The position numbers were made by a program, and so were the translations under genes. From Gentiana macrophylla (lineage: Eukaryota; Streptophyta; Magnoliopsida; Gentianales; Gentianaceae): a stretch of 64,000 nucleotides of DNA. Positions within the stretch are counted from its first letter, which is position 1. Every line of letters starts with the position of its first letter. Where the stretch lies: the NCBI GenBank assembly GCA_026214975.1, contig CM047805.1:192395620-192459619 (forward strand), in the 5' to 3' direction. Positions 47,504 through 59,560 of this stretch are shown piece by piece. The notes beneath the pieces were generated by a model that was given only the letters and a program-made list of their open reading frames with translations, was not told where the DNA came from and ran no database searches.

Positions 47504-48530
47504 CTATGTCAGTCCGCTTGCGATTAAGTATAATAATGATCCAATAATTCCTCTATACATTTTCTGATCAACATCTTTTCCTCCATCATCTTTTCCAAGT
47601 ATGACTCTGGCACACATTGGTGTGTCTGCTGTGCCACTTGTATCCATCCCATACTTGTGTATCAAATCTCTTGTATACTTTGCTTGACTAATGAAAATGC
47701 CATCCTTCATTTGCTTTACTTGAAGGCCAAGGAAGTAGTTTAATTCTCCCATCATGCTCATCTGAAATTTGCTCTTCATCAGGTTTGCAAATTTCTCACA
47801 CAGTTTTTCATCCTCTGATCCAAAGATTATATCATCAACATAGATTTGTACTAGCAATGTGCTTGCTTCTTCCTCCAGTTTAAATAGAGTCTTGTCAATA
47901 GTTCCTTTGTTGAATCCATTCTTGATCAGAAACTGTGATAGTGTTTCATACCAGGCTCTAGGTGCCTGTTTGAGGCCATAGAGGGCCTTCTTGAGTTTGT
48001 ATACTTTGTCTTCTTTTCCTTTAATTTGAAATCCAGGAGGTTGTTCTACATAAACTTCTTCTTCCAATAGTCCATTTGGGAATGCACTCTTTACGTCCAT
48101 TTGATAGACTTTGAAGTCTTTGTGTGCAGCAAATGCTAGAAAAAGTCTGATTGCTTCCAATCTTGCTACTGGAGTAAAAGTTTCATCATAATCTATTCCT
48201 TCAGCTTGGGAATAGCCTTTTGCAACTAGCCTTGCTTTGTTTCTGACAACAGTTCCTTGCTCATCCATCTTGTTTCTGAAAAACCATTTTGCACCAATGA
48301 TGTTTGCCATTTCTCGGTCTATCAACAAGTTCCTGACTTCATTTCTTTCAAATTCATTTAGTTCTTCTTGCATGCATTTTGTGATCCAATCTGCATCTTG
48401 GATTGCATCATCTATAGTCTTAGGTTCCACTTGTGATAGAAAACAAGTTAGCATGTGCTCAGCTTGTCTTCGGTTCTAACTCCTGTGTGAATATCTCCAA
48501 TAACTTGTTCTTCGAGGATGGTCTCTTAGC
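47504..48530 (-). pseudogene. pol: Reverse transcriptase of S2, nearly intact domain
   Basis: An uninterrupted frame of 316 codons (47504-48454) spans the copia RT. It contains [95 protein letters not shown] and the catalytic IYVDDIIFG with an intact YVDD. Frameshifts lie on either side. It is the best-preserved enzyme domain in the left 60 kb and would copy element RNA into DNA if the rest of pol were whole. Confidence 0.88.
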
Positions 48531-49736
48531 CAATTTAGATCTGGTTGAAGTTGTTCTACACTTGGTGCTTCCATGCCTTCATTCGAGTATGAACTTGACT
48601 TCTGTGTGCTTCTTTTACATTGTGTTGATATGTGGCTCCTCTTGATTTTCAAAAGATGATTCGGGATAGTAATTTGGTATGGTTGCATTTGTATAGATTT
48701 GCCTCTGTGTCGCTTTCTCTTCTTGGTCTTGAAGATCTTCACCATTTGTATATGGTTCATCAAAACCACATGTATTGATTCTTCAATCACCAATGTTCTT
48801 TTATTGAGTACTCAATGCTTTGTTGGTGTCTCGAGTATCCCATGAAGATTGCTTCATCGACCTTCTCATCAAAGGTATGTAGTTGGTTCTGTTTAAGACA
48901 AAACATTTTGATCCAAACATATGAAAATATGAGATATTGGGTTTTCTACCATTCCATAATTCATATGGAGTCTTTCCATGATATTTGTTGATGATTGATC
49001 TGCTTTTTGTGTATGACATGTTGTGGTTTGTCGCTTCACCCAAAATCTCTTTGGCAAGCATGCTTCAAACAATCATTGTTCGATCGCTTCTTTGAGAGTT
49101 CTGTTTCTTTCTTTCGCTACACCGATTTTTTGTGGAGTTCTGCTGCAGATAGTTGATGTAGTACTCCATTTTCTTCACAATAGGTTCGATAATTTCATTT
49201 AGAAATTCAAGTGCCTCTATCGATCCGATCTTGATAATTTTTAGCTATTTCTCATTCAAGTCTTCTCAGCAAGTCTGGTAGCTTCTTGAGTGTTTCTTTC
49301 TTCTTGTTCATGAAGATGGTCCAGGTGTACTTTGAGAAGTCATCCACCACTACAAGAGTATATTTCTTACCACTCACACTTACTGGTGTGATTGGTCCAA
49401 AAGGTCCATGTGCAACAGATGTAGAATTCTAGTTGTGGATTGATAAGGTTTTGACTTGAATGAACTTTTGATCTGCTTTCCTTTCTGACATGCATCACAT
49501 AGACTTTCTTTCTTGAATGTGATCTCTGGAAGCCCTTCAACTAGCTTGCTTTTTGATAGTTTGTTGATGGTCTTGAAATTCAGGTGATTTAATCTTCTGT
49601 GCCAAATCCAGCTTGTTGATTGATTATTCTTGACAAGTAGACAAGTTTCTGCCTTGGCCGTTCTCCAGTCCACAACATACATGTTGTCTTGTCTTCTACC
49701 TGCAAGAACTACTGTGTTGGTTTGACTGTGAATCAC
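48531..49736 (-). pseudogene. pol: Integrase region of S2, frameshifted
   Basis: 49380-49736 carries the gag-pre-integrase and zinc-binding part (WIWHRRLNHLNFKTINKLSK, ESLCDACQKGKQIKSS, HLLHMDL). 48801-49061 holds a later core part (IINKYHGKTPYELWNGRKPN, ISYFHMFGSKCFVLNRTN). 48476-48793 is a linker. Several small indels separate them. Confidence 0.78.
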
Positions 49737-50013
49737 TTTTCATCATTCTTTGTTGAAGTGCACATTGTAGCCTTTGGCACAGAATTGACTGATGCTCATC
49801 AGATTGAAGTTAAGTTCCTTGACAATGCCACATTTTGAATTTTTAGATTGTTCTTGAGTATTGTGCCTTCCCCCTTAATCTTGCCAGGGTTTTCTTTTCC
49901 TCCAAATGTGACTTTGGGTCCATCAAAAGCTTTGAAATCAGTGAGCCATTGCTTGTTTCTGTCGTCATGTGTCTGGAATATCCACTGTCTATGTACCAGA
50001 CATCCTACAAAAC
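49737..50013 (-). pseudogene. pol: Protease of S2, active site altered
   Basis: The minus strand near 49960-50000 reads DVWYIDSGYSRHM. The SIRE/copia site is normally DSGCS; here the cysteine codon reads TAT (Tyr). D-S-G is intact (49981-49989). The rest of the domain is shifted. Confidence 0.65.
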
Positions 50014-50016
50014 AGA

Positions 50017-52137
50017 TTAATTAGGTTTAGGTACCCAACACTGTTTGGGTCCATACTTGTTAGCAAACATGCCTCCCATACCTAGTGTGTATCCAAAAGG
50101 TTTTCTTTTTGGATAATTGAAGTCATCAACTTCATATGTATAAGGCATGGCAGAATAGCTTCTAATATTTTTACAGAAGGTATTCTGATACTTTTCTCTA
50201 CCTTTTGGTGCCATTGCATCCTTCTTCACTTTCCAATATGCAGTAGGAACCCTTTCTTGCTTCATGTGTCTAGGAACAGATTGGTTTTTCTTAAGCACAT
50301 GATGCATTTTGTAGAATGGTTTCCTCTTGTATTTTGGAGGTGCAACATTCCAATCATCCTCTGAGGGGTAAAGTGCGCTTTACCTTTCGGATGCCGATTG
50401 TTCTTGATTGACTGGAAAGAGGATTTGATTTGCTGTTTCACTACACTGGGTTTTGACTTCACCGGAACAGGATGATCTGTTGGAATCATGGTCTGTCCCT
50501 TTCTAAATTTTGGTCCACCGGTGGTTCTGAATTTAGAATGGTGTTGACCATTATTCCTACTTTCATCATGACTGTTGTAGCCAAGACCAGATTTGGATCC
50601 AAACCTTTTTGAGGGTTTGTAAGCTGGTGCTTTTAGTGGTGCAGTGGTTACCTTTACTGGTGAGGGGATTTTCTTAACTGATCTGTTAATAATGGATGTA
50701 TGATCATCCGCTTTTTTGATCATTTAAGTAGGTCTCTTACTAGTTAATTCAGCTTTTGCTTTATCCAGTTCTTTCTTTAACCTCTTATTCTCTTTTCTTA
50801 GATCCTTGCATTCCTTTTCCAGAATTTCATGATTCTTTTCAATTTCATCGAATTTAATCATGAGATTTTGAACTAGGTCTGCTGTATCTAATGGGAGACT
50901 AGAAGATTGTGCAGTGTTAGATGTGGATGCATTTGATGAGGAACAGGAACTAGATGTTACCTCAGTTTCATCTGATTCTTTAGTCATTAAACATAGGTTT
51001 GTTTCCTCAGTGTCTGAGTTATCACTTTCATCTTCATCCAATTCTTTGGTCATGAGGCATAGACATGCTTTTTCATTTTCTGAGCTGTCTTCTTCATTAT
51101 GCTATCCGAATGAGATGATTCTTCATTCTTTTTCACTTTGGATTCTCGCCTTGAGTGCCTTCTTGCCCTTTCTCTTTCGGATGCTTTGTATTTCTTCTTT
51201 TCATCATCTTTGTCATTTTCTTGAGACAATCACTTTGAAGTGACCTCTCTTATTGCAGTTGAAGCATCCGTATTCATCATCTTTCTTCTTCATGTCTCTG
51301 TTTGAGCTTGACTTTTTGTTTGATGTTGAACTTCCTTTGAATGGCTTCTTTTAAACTCTGTCAAAACGTTTAACTAATAAAGCTACCGTTCTTTCGGTTC
51401 TTGTGTCTCTTTCTTCGATGCATTCGGCAAAGTTACTTTCTTTGGTGCGGCTAATGCAGTGATTTTGTGTGTCTCTGCGGAGCACCATCTTCACCGTTCA
51501 ATTCGAATTCATGAGCTTTTAAGCTGGGACATCGGTGTCGAGTGTCGGTGCTTGCAAGATTTGTAGTTCCTCCGACATCGATGTTATGATTTTCCATCTT
51601 TCAGGTAGTCCTCTCAAGATCTTGAGCATACTTCTTTACGGGGATATGTGTGTCCAAGCATTGCGATTCATTCGATGATGCTTGAGAATCATTGTCCATT
51701 TGATCAATGGATTCACCAGTCTTCATCTTGAAGTTCTCAAATTTCTTTTGCAATGAGATAATTTGTTTTCTTTAATCGCTTGAGATCCTTCATTTATCAA
51801 TGATAGCTTGTCCCACATCTCATTTCTTCGTTTTGCGATCTTTGATTCTCATGAACATGTTCTTTTCAGTGGTCTTCAAGATCATGTCTTTTGCAACAAG
51901 GTCCAGATTTGCTCTTCTCCTGTCATCCTTGGTCCAATCCTTTTTAGGTTTGTCAATTTCCTTTCCTTGATCCGCTCCTGTGCCTACCACCATAGTGATT
52001 GTGATTGGTCCATCATTGATTACATCCAGCATCTCTTCATGAGTTGCTGCAAGATGAGATAGCATTCTTATTTTATATTCATCAAAGTTGTTAACATTAA
52101 AAACAGGTACTTTTGATAAGAAGTTTGAGGAATCCAT
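50017..52137 (-). pseudogene. gag: gag and gag-pol spacer of S2, frameshifted
   Basis: The ATG at 52137 opens MDSSNFLSKVPVFNVNNFDE, then YKIRMLSHLAATHEEMLDVI, then PKKDWTKDDRRRANLD, the N-terminal part of the copia UBN2-type gag. A CCHC zinc knuckle is visible at 51237-51266 (GCFNCNKRGHF), but the last cysteine is lost to a missing base. A coiled-coil stretch follows at 50724-51053 (heptads in NLMIKFDEIEKNHEILEKEC). Then comes a basic spacer ending KYGPKQCWVPKPN with a stop at 50017. The order matches S1. Confidence 0.8.
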
Positions 52138-52256
52138 CAGTATAATTGAATATATAAATGAAAGTGAATGGAAAACTTCATTTGAAAATCGCTTTGAAAA
52201 TATGTGATCTCATTGTTACGTAAATTAGATCCGAGCAGTTCGATACTAGGAACACC

Positions 52257-52268
52257 GCTCCGATACCA
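52257..52268 (-). other. Primer binding site of S2
   Basis: Minus strand TGGTATCGGAGC, two bases after the LTR. It differs from the canonical TGGTATCAGAGC of S1 by one base (CAG read as CGG). Confidence 0.8.
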
Positions 52269-52270
52269 AT

Positions 52271-53660
52271 TGTTGGTCCCAGAGAAGGTGAAACTATAGT
52301 CGAGGAGGGGAGGGTGAATGACTATAGTGGAGTTTCAAAACTTTTTTATTTAAAAGCTTTTGGGCAATGGATAAGTCCCTTCTTACTATGATGTTGTTCA
52401 AATCAGTTTAGACAATCACAAATATAAGTTATGATGTAGGTGATTAAGTAAGTGTTGTAAAGTAAATTGCAGAAATTAAATTGACACAAGGCTTATAGTG
52501 GTTCAGGTGGTGTAATCCCTTAATCCACTCTTCTCTCCTGTGATGATTGGAGGAATTCACTATTGTTTTCACAGATACAATAGTATGATTGTCCTTGGCT
52601 TCCCAAGCTTCACAATTTGCAAGACTATCACTCCTGATCGCAGCAACTTCGGTGATTGATCTTCCTTTTGTTGCTCCTTGAGATCAAAATCCTTCAACGG
52701 CTATCACAGATTCAACTCCTTCTCGATTGCCTCCGATTCGCTTTTGCTTGATTGATGTGAATGTGATTCACACACTTGCTTGATCAATCTCGATTATGAA
52801 TATGACTTTGTAGTTCGATATTTGAGTTGATCACTAGATGTATCCTTGTAAGTTCATAGAGAAGGCTTTTCAAATTGTGAGTTTCGCTTTCTTTCCTTTG
52901 AAGCGTTGTTCTCTTTTCGTCAATGCCTTCTATTTATACCCTTGAATAATCTTGGTTTTGTAATTCCGTCCGTTGGCTATATTAATGAGGGAATAATCCT
53001 TGATTTCATTCTTGATTCCCCTTAATTGTATTCTCCTTGTTTTCAAGTGATCGGATTCTTTCTTCAAGCGTATAGCGAGAAAATCCGTCCTTGATTGATC
53101 CTTTAATGATTGTGCATTTAATGCATGATCTTACGAATCTTTATCGTATATCAAATTTGATCTTGTGAATGTCTCTTCCCCGCTTTTAGAACGGTAGAGT
53201 GAGCCTCCGACTTAGCCGTTCATTCTTTCTTTCTTTGTTCTCTTTGCCGAAAGTCGGTGTACTCGGCCGATTCTTTGTTTTCTTCTTGTTCTAGTTATTT
53301 AAGAGTCTTTGTACTTCTTCGATCCTTGATTTGGATGAGACCAGTGTACACCATTTTTGACTATTGAGTTTCATCACTTAAAACATGACTTAGACTTATC
53401 CAAGGTCATCACAGACTTCCTTGGTTATAAGTCAGATCATAATGTCTTATTTCTTCTCTGCTGGTGCTTGGCTGGCTTTCCTTTGCCGAATATATGTTTT
53501 TGCTTTGCCGTCCTACCAACTAGTACAATACTTGTCTGACTCAACTTATACAACATGTCAGGCTCTAAGTAAAGACTTATACAGAGAATTCTAACTTATT
53601 TCAGGCTTGCTATAACAGCTAGTATGGCCATCATCAAAACATAATAAAATGTTCCTAACA
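52271..53660 (-). repeat. 5' LTR of SIRE-type element S2
   Basis: 1390 bp, pair of 17916-19234. About 90 bp near 53015-53105 are absent from the other LTR. The TATA box is at 52931-52938 on the minus strand (TATAAATA). Confidence 0.92.
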
Positions 53661-53665
53661 CAAAG

Positions 53666-56600
53666 TCCGTAGAACCCGTAATGGGTAATGGCTAAACCAT
53701 ACTCCCAATACTTACTGGGTGGATAGAAATTTTGATTTAGTTTAGTAGTGCTTTAGTGTTATCACCAACAACCGATGTTGGATGTGGTCTGATTTTAATC
53801 AGTTAGTAACTACCTTGAGTAAACGTACTCCAAGGTTCAAGGTTTCTTGTTTATGGACTCATCGTAAAGGATGCAACAATATAACTGTCCCTTCCCGATT
53901 TCAAGAATCTAACCTTTATACACAATAGGTTAAAAAATATCACGAATAGTCATTGACCGAACGTATGCGTGAAATTCCCAGTCTTACCTTGAAGCACTGT
54001 GTGCTAATGCTTATAATTATGGAAGTGGGGTGAACCGAATCCACACCTTATCCGTAAATTCCAAAGCATATTGTGGGAAGACTTCTCGGTCTTACATTTC
54101 AATGTAAACCGTTATTTCGCTTCCAATATCTTTATTGAGTTAAGCAGTGTATTGTAGCACATCTAAAACTATGTAAGGCAATTTAACGGTTTTTCACTTA
54201 GTGAGAACATGTCACAATAAGGTAAATTTGAGCATCGAGTCGAGGACTATGAATGGCCTATTCGAGTATAGAATACTCTCTCTCTGTTGAAAACAGAGAA
54301 ACCTCAAAAATATTTTGGATAAACTTTCCGGAGTGTTTGAATAGTTATCAGACAAGAAGTCACTACTCGGAAGCTCCTACTAGCTTGTATCTTTCATCAG
54401 ACCCCGAAGGTCGTCATGAACAAGCTATGTTACTTCTTTATAACCATTATCCTTTCCCGATTGAAAGGAAACTTAGTCATTGAACCTTTGAGACAATATA
54501 ACCAGACTGGGAGAAAGGAATCACCCTGAGCCAGTCTTCAGGTCTTGTCTTTTAGGGACTATGCACTAACTATGGAATATGAAGAAGCGTTTATCTAAAT
54601 ATAGAAACCAATTGCTTTTAATAGTTCTTAAGATGTGTTTTATATACATATTTCAGCAATTGTAAGTGGTTTTGACTTTATCAAACAAAAGTCCGAGTCT
54701 TGGATTCGTACTTCAAATGGTATATTCACATTCTATACGACAAACAAATTATTGAATAGAAGGTAAATCCTTTCGTTCCAACGAATCTTAAACATAAAAT
54801 AATTTTTCCGCGATATCCAAGGATTGAATCCGAGATTCATTTCCTTATATCACTCCCACTATTCTAGCTAAAATTAACTGCCCGTTGTTTACTCTTTTAA
54901 TCGTTAATACACTGCTACCTTGTTCTTCCAAAGAACTTAGCTCGAGAAAATCGCCAAGGATTCATAGGTTGGTGATCCAAAATCACTGTCCTTATCCTAT
55001 GATTTTCAGTTAATTAATTTTCGGTTCAGCCTTAAAGTTTTCTCAGTTTAGATGACTAACACTTTTAGACATATTCTCCCATTCTTGACTTTCCGTGAAT
55101 GGAAACAGTCTTGAACCAGAGGTTCGTTTGAGTAGACACTACTCTTGAACCGTGGGATGTCTATTTCGAGTGTTACTCGTCGGGACTTCTCGGATTTTCT
55201 AATACACCAGAAAAAAAACAACAAATCATAACATTAAAGCTTTCACTAGTTTATCGGTTTCAAATACCGTCTAACGAGCAATGCTTTATTTTTATGATTT
55301 TCCGATTTTTTCGATTAGAAAATCTTTCGTACATAGTTCTAATGTTTCCAGAAAAACAACAAATCATAGAACTCCCACTAGTTCATCGATTCCAAATATC
55401 GTCCAACTAGCGACATTTCATGACTTTCCGGTTTTTCAATTAAAACGGTTACGTGAGTAGTCAGTTACACTTTTCTAATGTTCTAGAAAAACAACAAATC
55501 ATAAAGCTCCCACTAGTTCATCGATTCCAAATTTCGTCCAACTAGTAACACTTCATGATTTTCCGATTTTTCAATTAGAAAATTACTCGTGTAATCACTA
55601 CACACTCAAAATTCACTAGAAGAATGTCAAAGTCCGAAATCACCTTTGATCAAACTAAGTTTGTCTTCCGTTTGACACGAATGACACTAGTGACATACCT
55701 ATATGTCACTCTGGTTTTTAAAAGGCTTAAGAGAAAATATCTCTTTCGAAAAATAATTACATTATCGATTAACTAGTTCAACGTCCTAGTTACTTTCCAC
55801 TTTTTAACAAAGTCAATACTAGTCAATTATTAATTTTTAAGCACTTTAGTAAGGGATATAATGCTGTAAATAAAATGACATATATTATTTCAAGTTTAAC
55901 ACTACTATATAAGTTTATTTTAGGAATTGTAAACTAAAATTAAGTATACTCTACCATTCCAAGGTTTTAACCTCGCATCTCAGTGCCGCCGTAGGGTAGG
56001 TCAAAGAGATGACGGTTAAATCGAGACAATCTCATCAATGAATAACTTGTGAGAATCGAACGTCCCACGAGAATCGAACATCCCTTTATTCATTGACTAC
56101 CTTCCTTTTTTAGCCTAGATATTATCAAGAATATCCTTGATGAGTGTGACCTACTATATCGGATCTCTTAGGTACGCCCCGAGTGTGCCGTCGTAGGATA
56201 GGTCAGTGACCCGACGAGTACCCGGAAATCCTATCCTTTCGGAGATCAAGCCATGAATGTTGATAAGGGTGAACACCATCCTTAGGGGGACGAAATCAAA
56301 GCGCCACGAGGCGTCACCCTTCTCTCACTTACTTGTATCTATAGTAGAGGCCGTGGGGTTGGCTGTCGCCTCCCCCGCTCCCACTCAATATTTTGGAAGT
56401 GGTGATGGGTTAACTAACCACGTCTTTTTGATGTTAACATAAAAGTACCTCAAATCAAGGATTCCGAATGGTGTCGGTAACGTAGGCAAGCCTACCCGTC
56501 CTATTCGTTGGAACATATGTGACAGTCGGACGAAGTCGGGTCAAGAGAGCTCCATTGAGATAAGAATGAATCACCCCTCCGCTCGCCGGTGTAGCTTAGT

Positions 56601-57200
56601 CTTGCCGGACCCTTGTGCATACATCACACTAGGAGGGTTAAGTCGGTCGAGCGAAGCTCAGTTGATCACCCAACCTATACTCGAACCGTTTTTATCCAAG
56701 ATTTATTGTTCTTTTACCATCATTCAATCTCGTAGACACTACGAATCGAAAACGTGATCTCGTTTGGGCTTTTAAGGTGGTTCACCGAGAACACACACCG
56801 AAAAGGCTTAACGATTTCATAACCCATCTTCGGATCTTTAATTAGTTACTAAATTAATTAATTACCACGTATTAATTAAATATCAACTAATTACGCGAGT
56901 TTGTATACATGCCTATTTTAATTACCAAAATTAAAATTCTACATGTATGCATGGAATGGATTTATGATATGATGCATGTCATGGCAATTCCGGTTTTATA
57001 TCTATTCTATGATCAAACACATAAAAAATAAATTGCGGAAAATTTAAACACCGAGATGGATCGTTGGTACCCCCGACTAATCTATTTTCTAAGGAAAAGT
57101 AAAATTTAATCTAAGTCTTCAAATCTCGATCTTCGATTTAGATCTTGAAACTTCCGGATCTCGAAGCTTCGATCTTGACACGAACGACGAATGACGAGGA
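53666..57200 (-). repeat. Right half of the L1 internal region, non-coding
   Basis: Collinear with about 40490-43700 of L2. Matching points are CTAAACCATACTCCCA at the S2 insertion point, the GAGCATC..ACTATG block, hairpins at 55132-55146 and 56731-56743, the GC-rich block at 56181-56400 and the CACCGAGATGGA phrase at 57048. It stops matching L2 near 57200, before the PBS and 5' LTR. No coding potential is seen. Confidence 0.7.
55194..55592 (-). repeat. Three tandem copies of a stem-loop block in L1
   Basis: Copies start near 55194, 55336 and 55470 (periods about 142 and 134 bp). Each has a TTCTAAT...AGAAAAACA start, a CACTAGTTYATCGRT stem, a CAAAT loop and a TTTTCCGRTTTTT tail. L2 has one copy only (about 42026-42145). 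Confidence 0.75.
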
Positions 57201-58139
57201 GAGGAGTCCGTAATATACCAATATATTAAAAAAATATATCTATATTATCAAATTGTTTAATAAAAAAAAAACTTACCTTAAATTTTTATTTTTATTATTA
57301 TTTTTTTTAATAACAGGCACTCAGCCAATTTTTTTTATTTATCGTATAGTAGTAGTATAGTTTTAAAGTTGAAAGTTTGGTCGTACCGATGGTTTGTTAT
57401 TTCCTTTTTTCCCCTACGCCCCCTTCCCCACCCCCTTCCAGAAAATGTAAAACGACGCCGTCCCTTCATCTACATGTCTTCCACACCAGCCTGTCTGTCC
57501 TCTTTACATACGTGTTCTTCCACCGTTCTTCCACTCTCTGACATACATTCAGTCCTGTTCTTCTTCGTGGCGACCTAAGCAATAGTCACGTTGATGTTTC
57601 TCACAGATCATGAGTGCTCTGTACTTTATCAAATATATATGAACTTTGTCTTATCTATTTGGTTCTATCTATATTGGAAGAAGAGAAATTAAAAGTGCCA
57701 TGAATCCTCCGTCTTTGATGAATCAGGTCTGCTCCTTATTCAATTGTTGTTCTGTGATGTCGTTTTCAATGGGGATCCATTCTTGGGTTCTTTCGTCCTG
57801 TTATTTAATCAGTGCATTAAATCATTTAGTTGCTTAATTTGCTCTGCTAGGTTAAAGTGACAGGTTTAGGAACCCTCTTTGCTTTGGGAGTTTCCAGATT
57901 TGTGGTCCTATTTGTTCAAATTTCATTGAGACATAGTCATTGTATTACCTGCTTTATGTCCGGGTTTTATTCTGTTCATGTTCTCTCTTTTCAGTAAATG
58001 TTTTGAAAGCGATCTTTGTTGTGTTATGTGGGTTTTTATCCACCAAAGTTGTCTATTTTGGAATGATTTGATTAATTTATGATTTCTTCACCTGTTACTA
58101 CCTGGAAAACATTTTCTGGTGTGCTTTTGCAATTAAAGG
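57201..58139. other. Gene-like region, possible promoter and leader
   Basis: After an AT-rich start, 57400-57560 is pyrimidine-rich and GC-balanced (CCCCTTCCCCACCCCCTTCC, AAACGACGCCGT), like a plant 5' leader. A short frame beginning MNPPSLMNQ (57701-57727) ends at a possible donor CAG|GTCTGC. No product can be named. It could be the beginning of a host gene on the + strand or captured DNA. Confidence 0.3.
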
Positions 58140-59192
58140 TAGCACGGACACTCCATTTAGGCCGCGTGTCCTGTGTCGGACACGCACCGGACACGGACAC
58201 GCGGGGGACACGCCGGACACATCACTGGACACGGTGTCGGACCGAATTGTATTTTTCAAAAAATTCGGACACGCGAGTCGGACACGCGAGTCGGAACTCG
58301 GACACGCGAGTCGGACCTGGGACACGCATGTTTAGTTTTGGAGACGGTATTTTTTTTCCTTAATCTAGATACAATAATTTATTCTGAATAAAAAACTTTT
58401 ATTTATTTTTTAAAATAAAAGCTCTAATCCCAATGTGCTATGCCATGTGTTTTATAATGACCGAAACCATACATATTTCTCTTGTTTGGTTTTATCATTC
58501 ACTTTATGAAATTCATTGAAATGTGTTATTCTTTGTGGAAAGTGAAAACATTGATCATCTTCCTTTTTTTTAAGCCCGTATAATATATAGCCGTAATTTG
58601 GGACGAACGAAGTACAATTTCATTTCTTGAGTTAGCTAATGTCATATTGTATGAGTATTTTGTGTATTTTGGGGTGACATGACATCTAACTCAAGAAAGC
58701 TAAGTATTTCATTTCTTGAGTTAGCTAATGTCACATTAGATGAACCGGAGTTGGAATCCGTCTTTTGTCAGGATGTTGGAGATGATGTTGAACTATTCAT
58801 CTATTGTAGTAGTATTTCATGTATTTTCTGTATTTTGGGTGAGATCTAACTCATGAAAGCGCTTTGGTTTTGAAAATTCTAACTATGATGTTTTGTATTT
58901 GAAGTTGTGGGATGAAAGCGTACTACCATGGAGCCCATGATTATATTTTTGGTTATTATGCTTAGGTTAAATTTATCATTCTAGTGCTTATAGTATTTGA
59001 TAATTACCTTTTAGTCCTTATATTTTTAATAATTGCATACCAGTCCTTATACTTTTATTAATTACATTTTAGTCCTTATACTTTTAATATTTACATTTTG
59101 ACCGCCGCACCCGTATCTTATATTTTTTAAAACTTCCGTATCCCGGTGTCCGTATCCGCGTATCCGTGTCCATGTGTCCGTGTCCGTGCAAC
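58140..59192. mobile_element. Candidate non-autonomous DNA transposon with GGACACG repeats
   Basis: The ends are GTAGCACGGACAC (58140-58152) and GTGTCCGTGCAAC (59180-59192), inverted repeats of 13 bp with one mismatch. Both sub-terminal regions are full of GGACACG or CCGTGTCC words, including about three copies of GACACGCGAGTCG at 58265-58316. No ORF is supported. Near the right end (about 58990-59100) there are three to four copies of a TTTTAGTCCTTATACTTTTAAT unit cut to varied lengths. No clear target duplication was found, so the boundaries and class are uncertain. Confidence 0.5.
58610..58745. repeat. Small fold-back with a direct copy
   Basis: CTTGAGTTAGCTAATGTCA at about 58626 is matched in reverse by TGACATCTAACTCAAG at about 58680 and repeated directly at about 58715. 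It lies inside the candidate DNA transposon. Confidence 0.45.
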
Positions 59193-59560
59193 TTATGTCA
59201 TTTTCTTCACTACATAATTTGTGTGGTTTTTGGATGATTAAAATAATGTATTCTACCGATCTTCTTTAGATGATATAGACTACATTCCGATTAAATAAAG
59301 TAGAGTACTGGGATTCATGTGGTTGCAACAAGTACAGGTGTTGTTACATTTCTGAGACAATTTCTTAGGCTACAGTTGTACACTGAATATATTACAACAT
59401 CTATTCTTCCTTACATACAAAACAGACATACATCAAACATATGCATGCAGGCATAAATGTTAGTGGAACAAGCATTTACGCCATCATGCATGTCCAAAAC
59501 ACACCTTACTACCTTGAAATATCAAATTCTTACCACACACCTGCACTTCGTTCTAGGCCT

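Larger units (their letters stand above)
17916..53660 (-). mobile_element. SIRE-type Ty1/copia retrotransposon S2, complete but carrying two insertions
   Basis: It is bounded by LTRs at 17916-19234 (3') and 52271-53660 (5'). Identical CAAAG target duplications lie at 17911-17915 and 53661-53665. Read on the minus strand it has PBS, gag, spacer, protease, integrase, RT, RNase H, an extra ORF and a PPT. Without the two nested elements (A2 and L2) it would be about 10.9 kb. The extra ORF keeps its frame across both insertions, while gag-pol has several frameshifts. Confidence 0.93.
14499..57200 (-). mobile_element. Outer non-coding copia derivative (LARD) L1, split by S2 and 5' truncated
   Basis: The left part (14499-17915) holds the 3' LTR and 3' internal region. 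The right part (53661 to about 57200) holds the 5' side of the internal region. S2 sits between them, flanked by CAAAG copies at 17911-17915 and 53661-53665. Order and orientation follow the complete relative L2. The internal DNA has no gag-pol. The right part stops matching L2 near 57200, about 0.8 kb before the expected PBS and 5' LTR, so those are deleted. The right edge is approximate and the left edge (TG at 14499) is inferred from TG...CA rules. Confidence 0.7.

Noticed and set aside
58150..58330. Short regularly spaced repeats that might suggest a CRISPR-like array
   Set aside because: The repeat unit is a 6-7 bp word (GGACACG) without constant spacers, in plant DNA and next to matching inverted ends; it is a sub-terminal transposon repeat.
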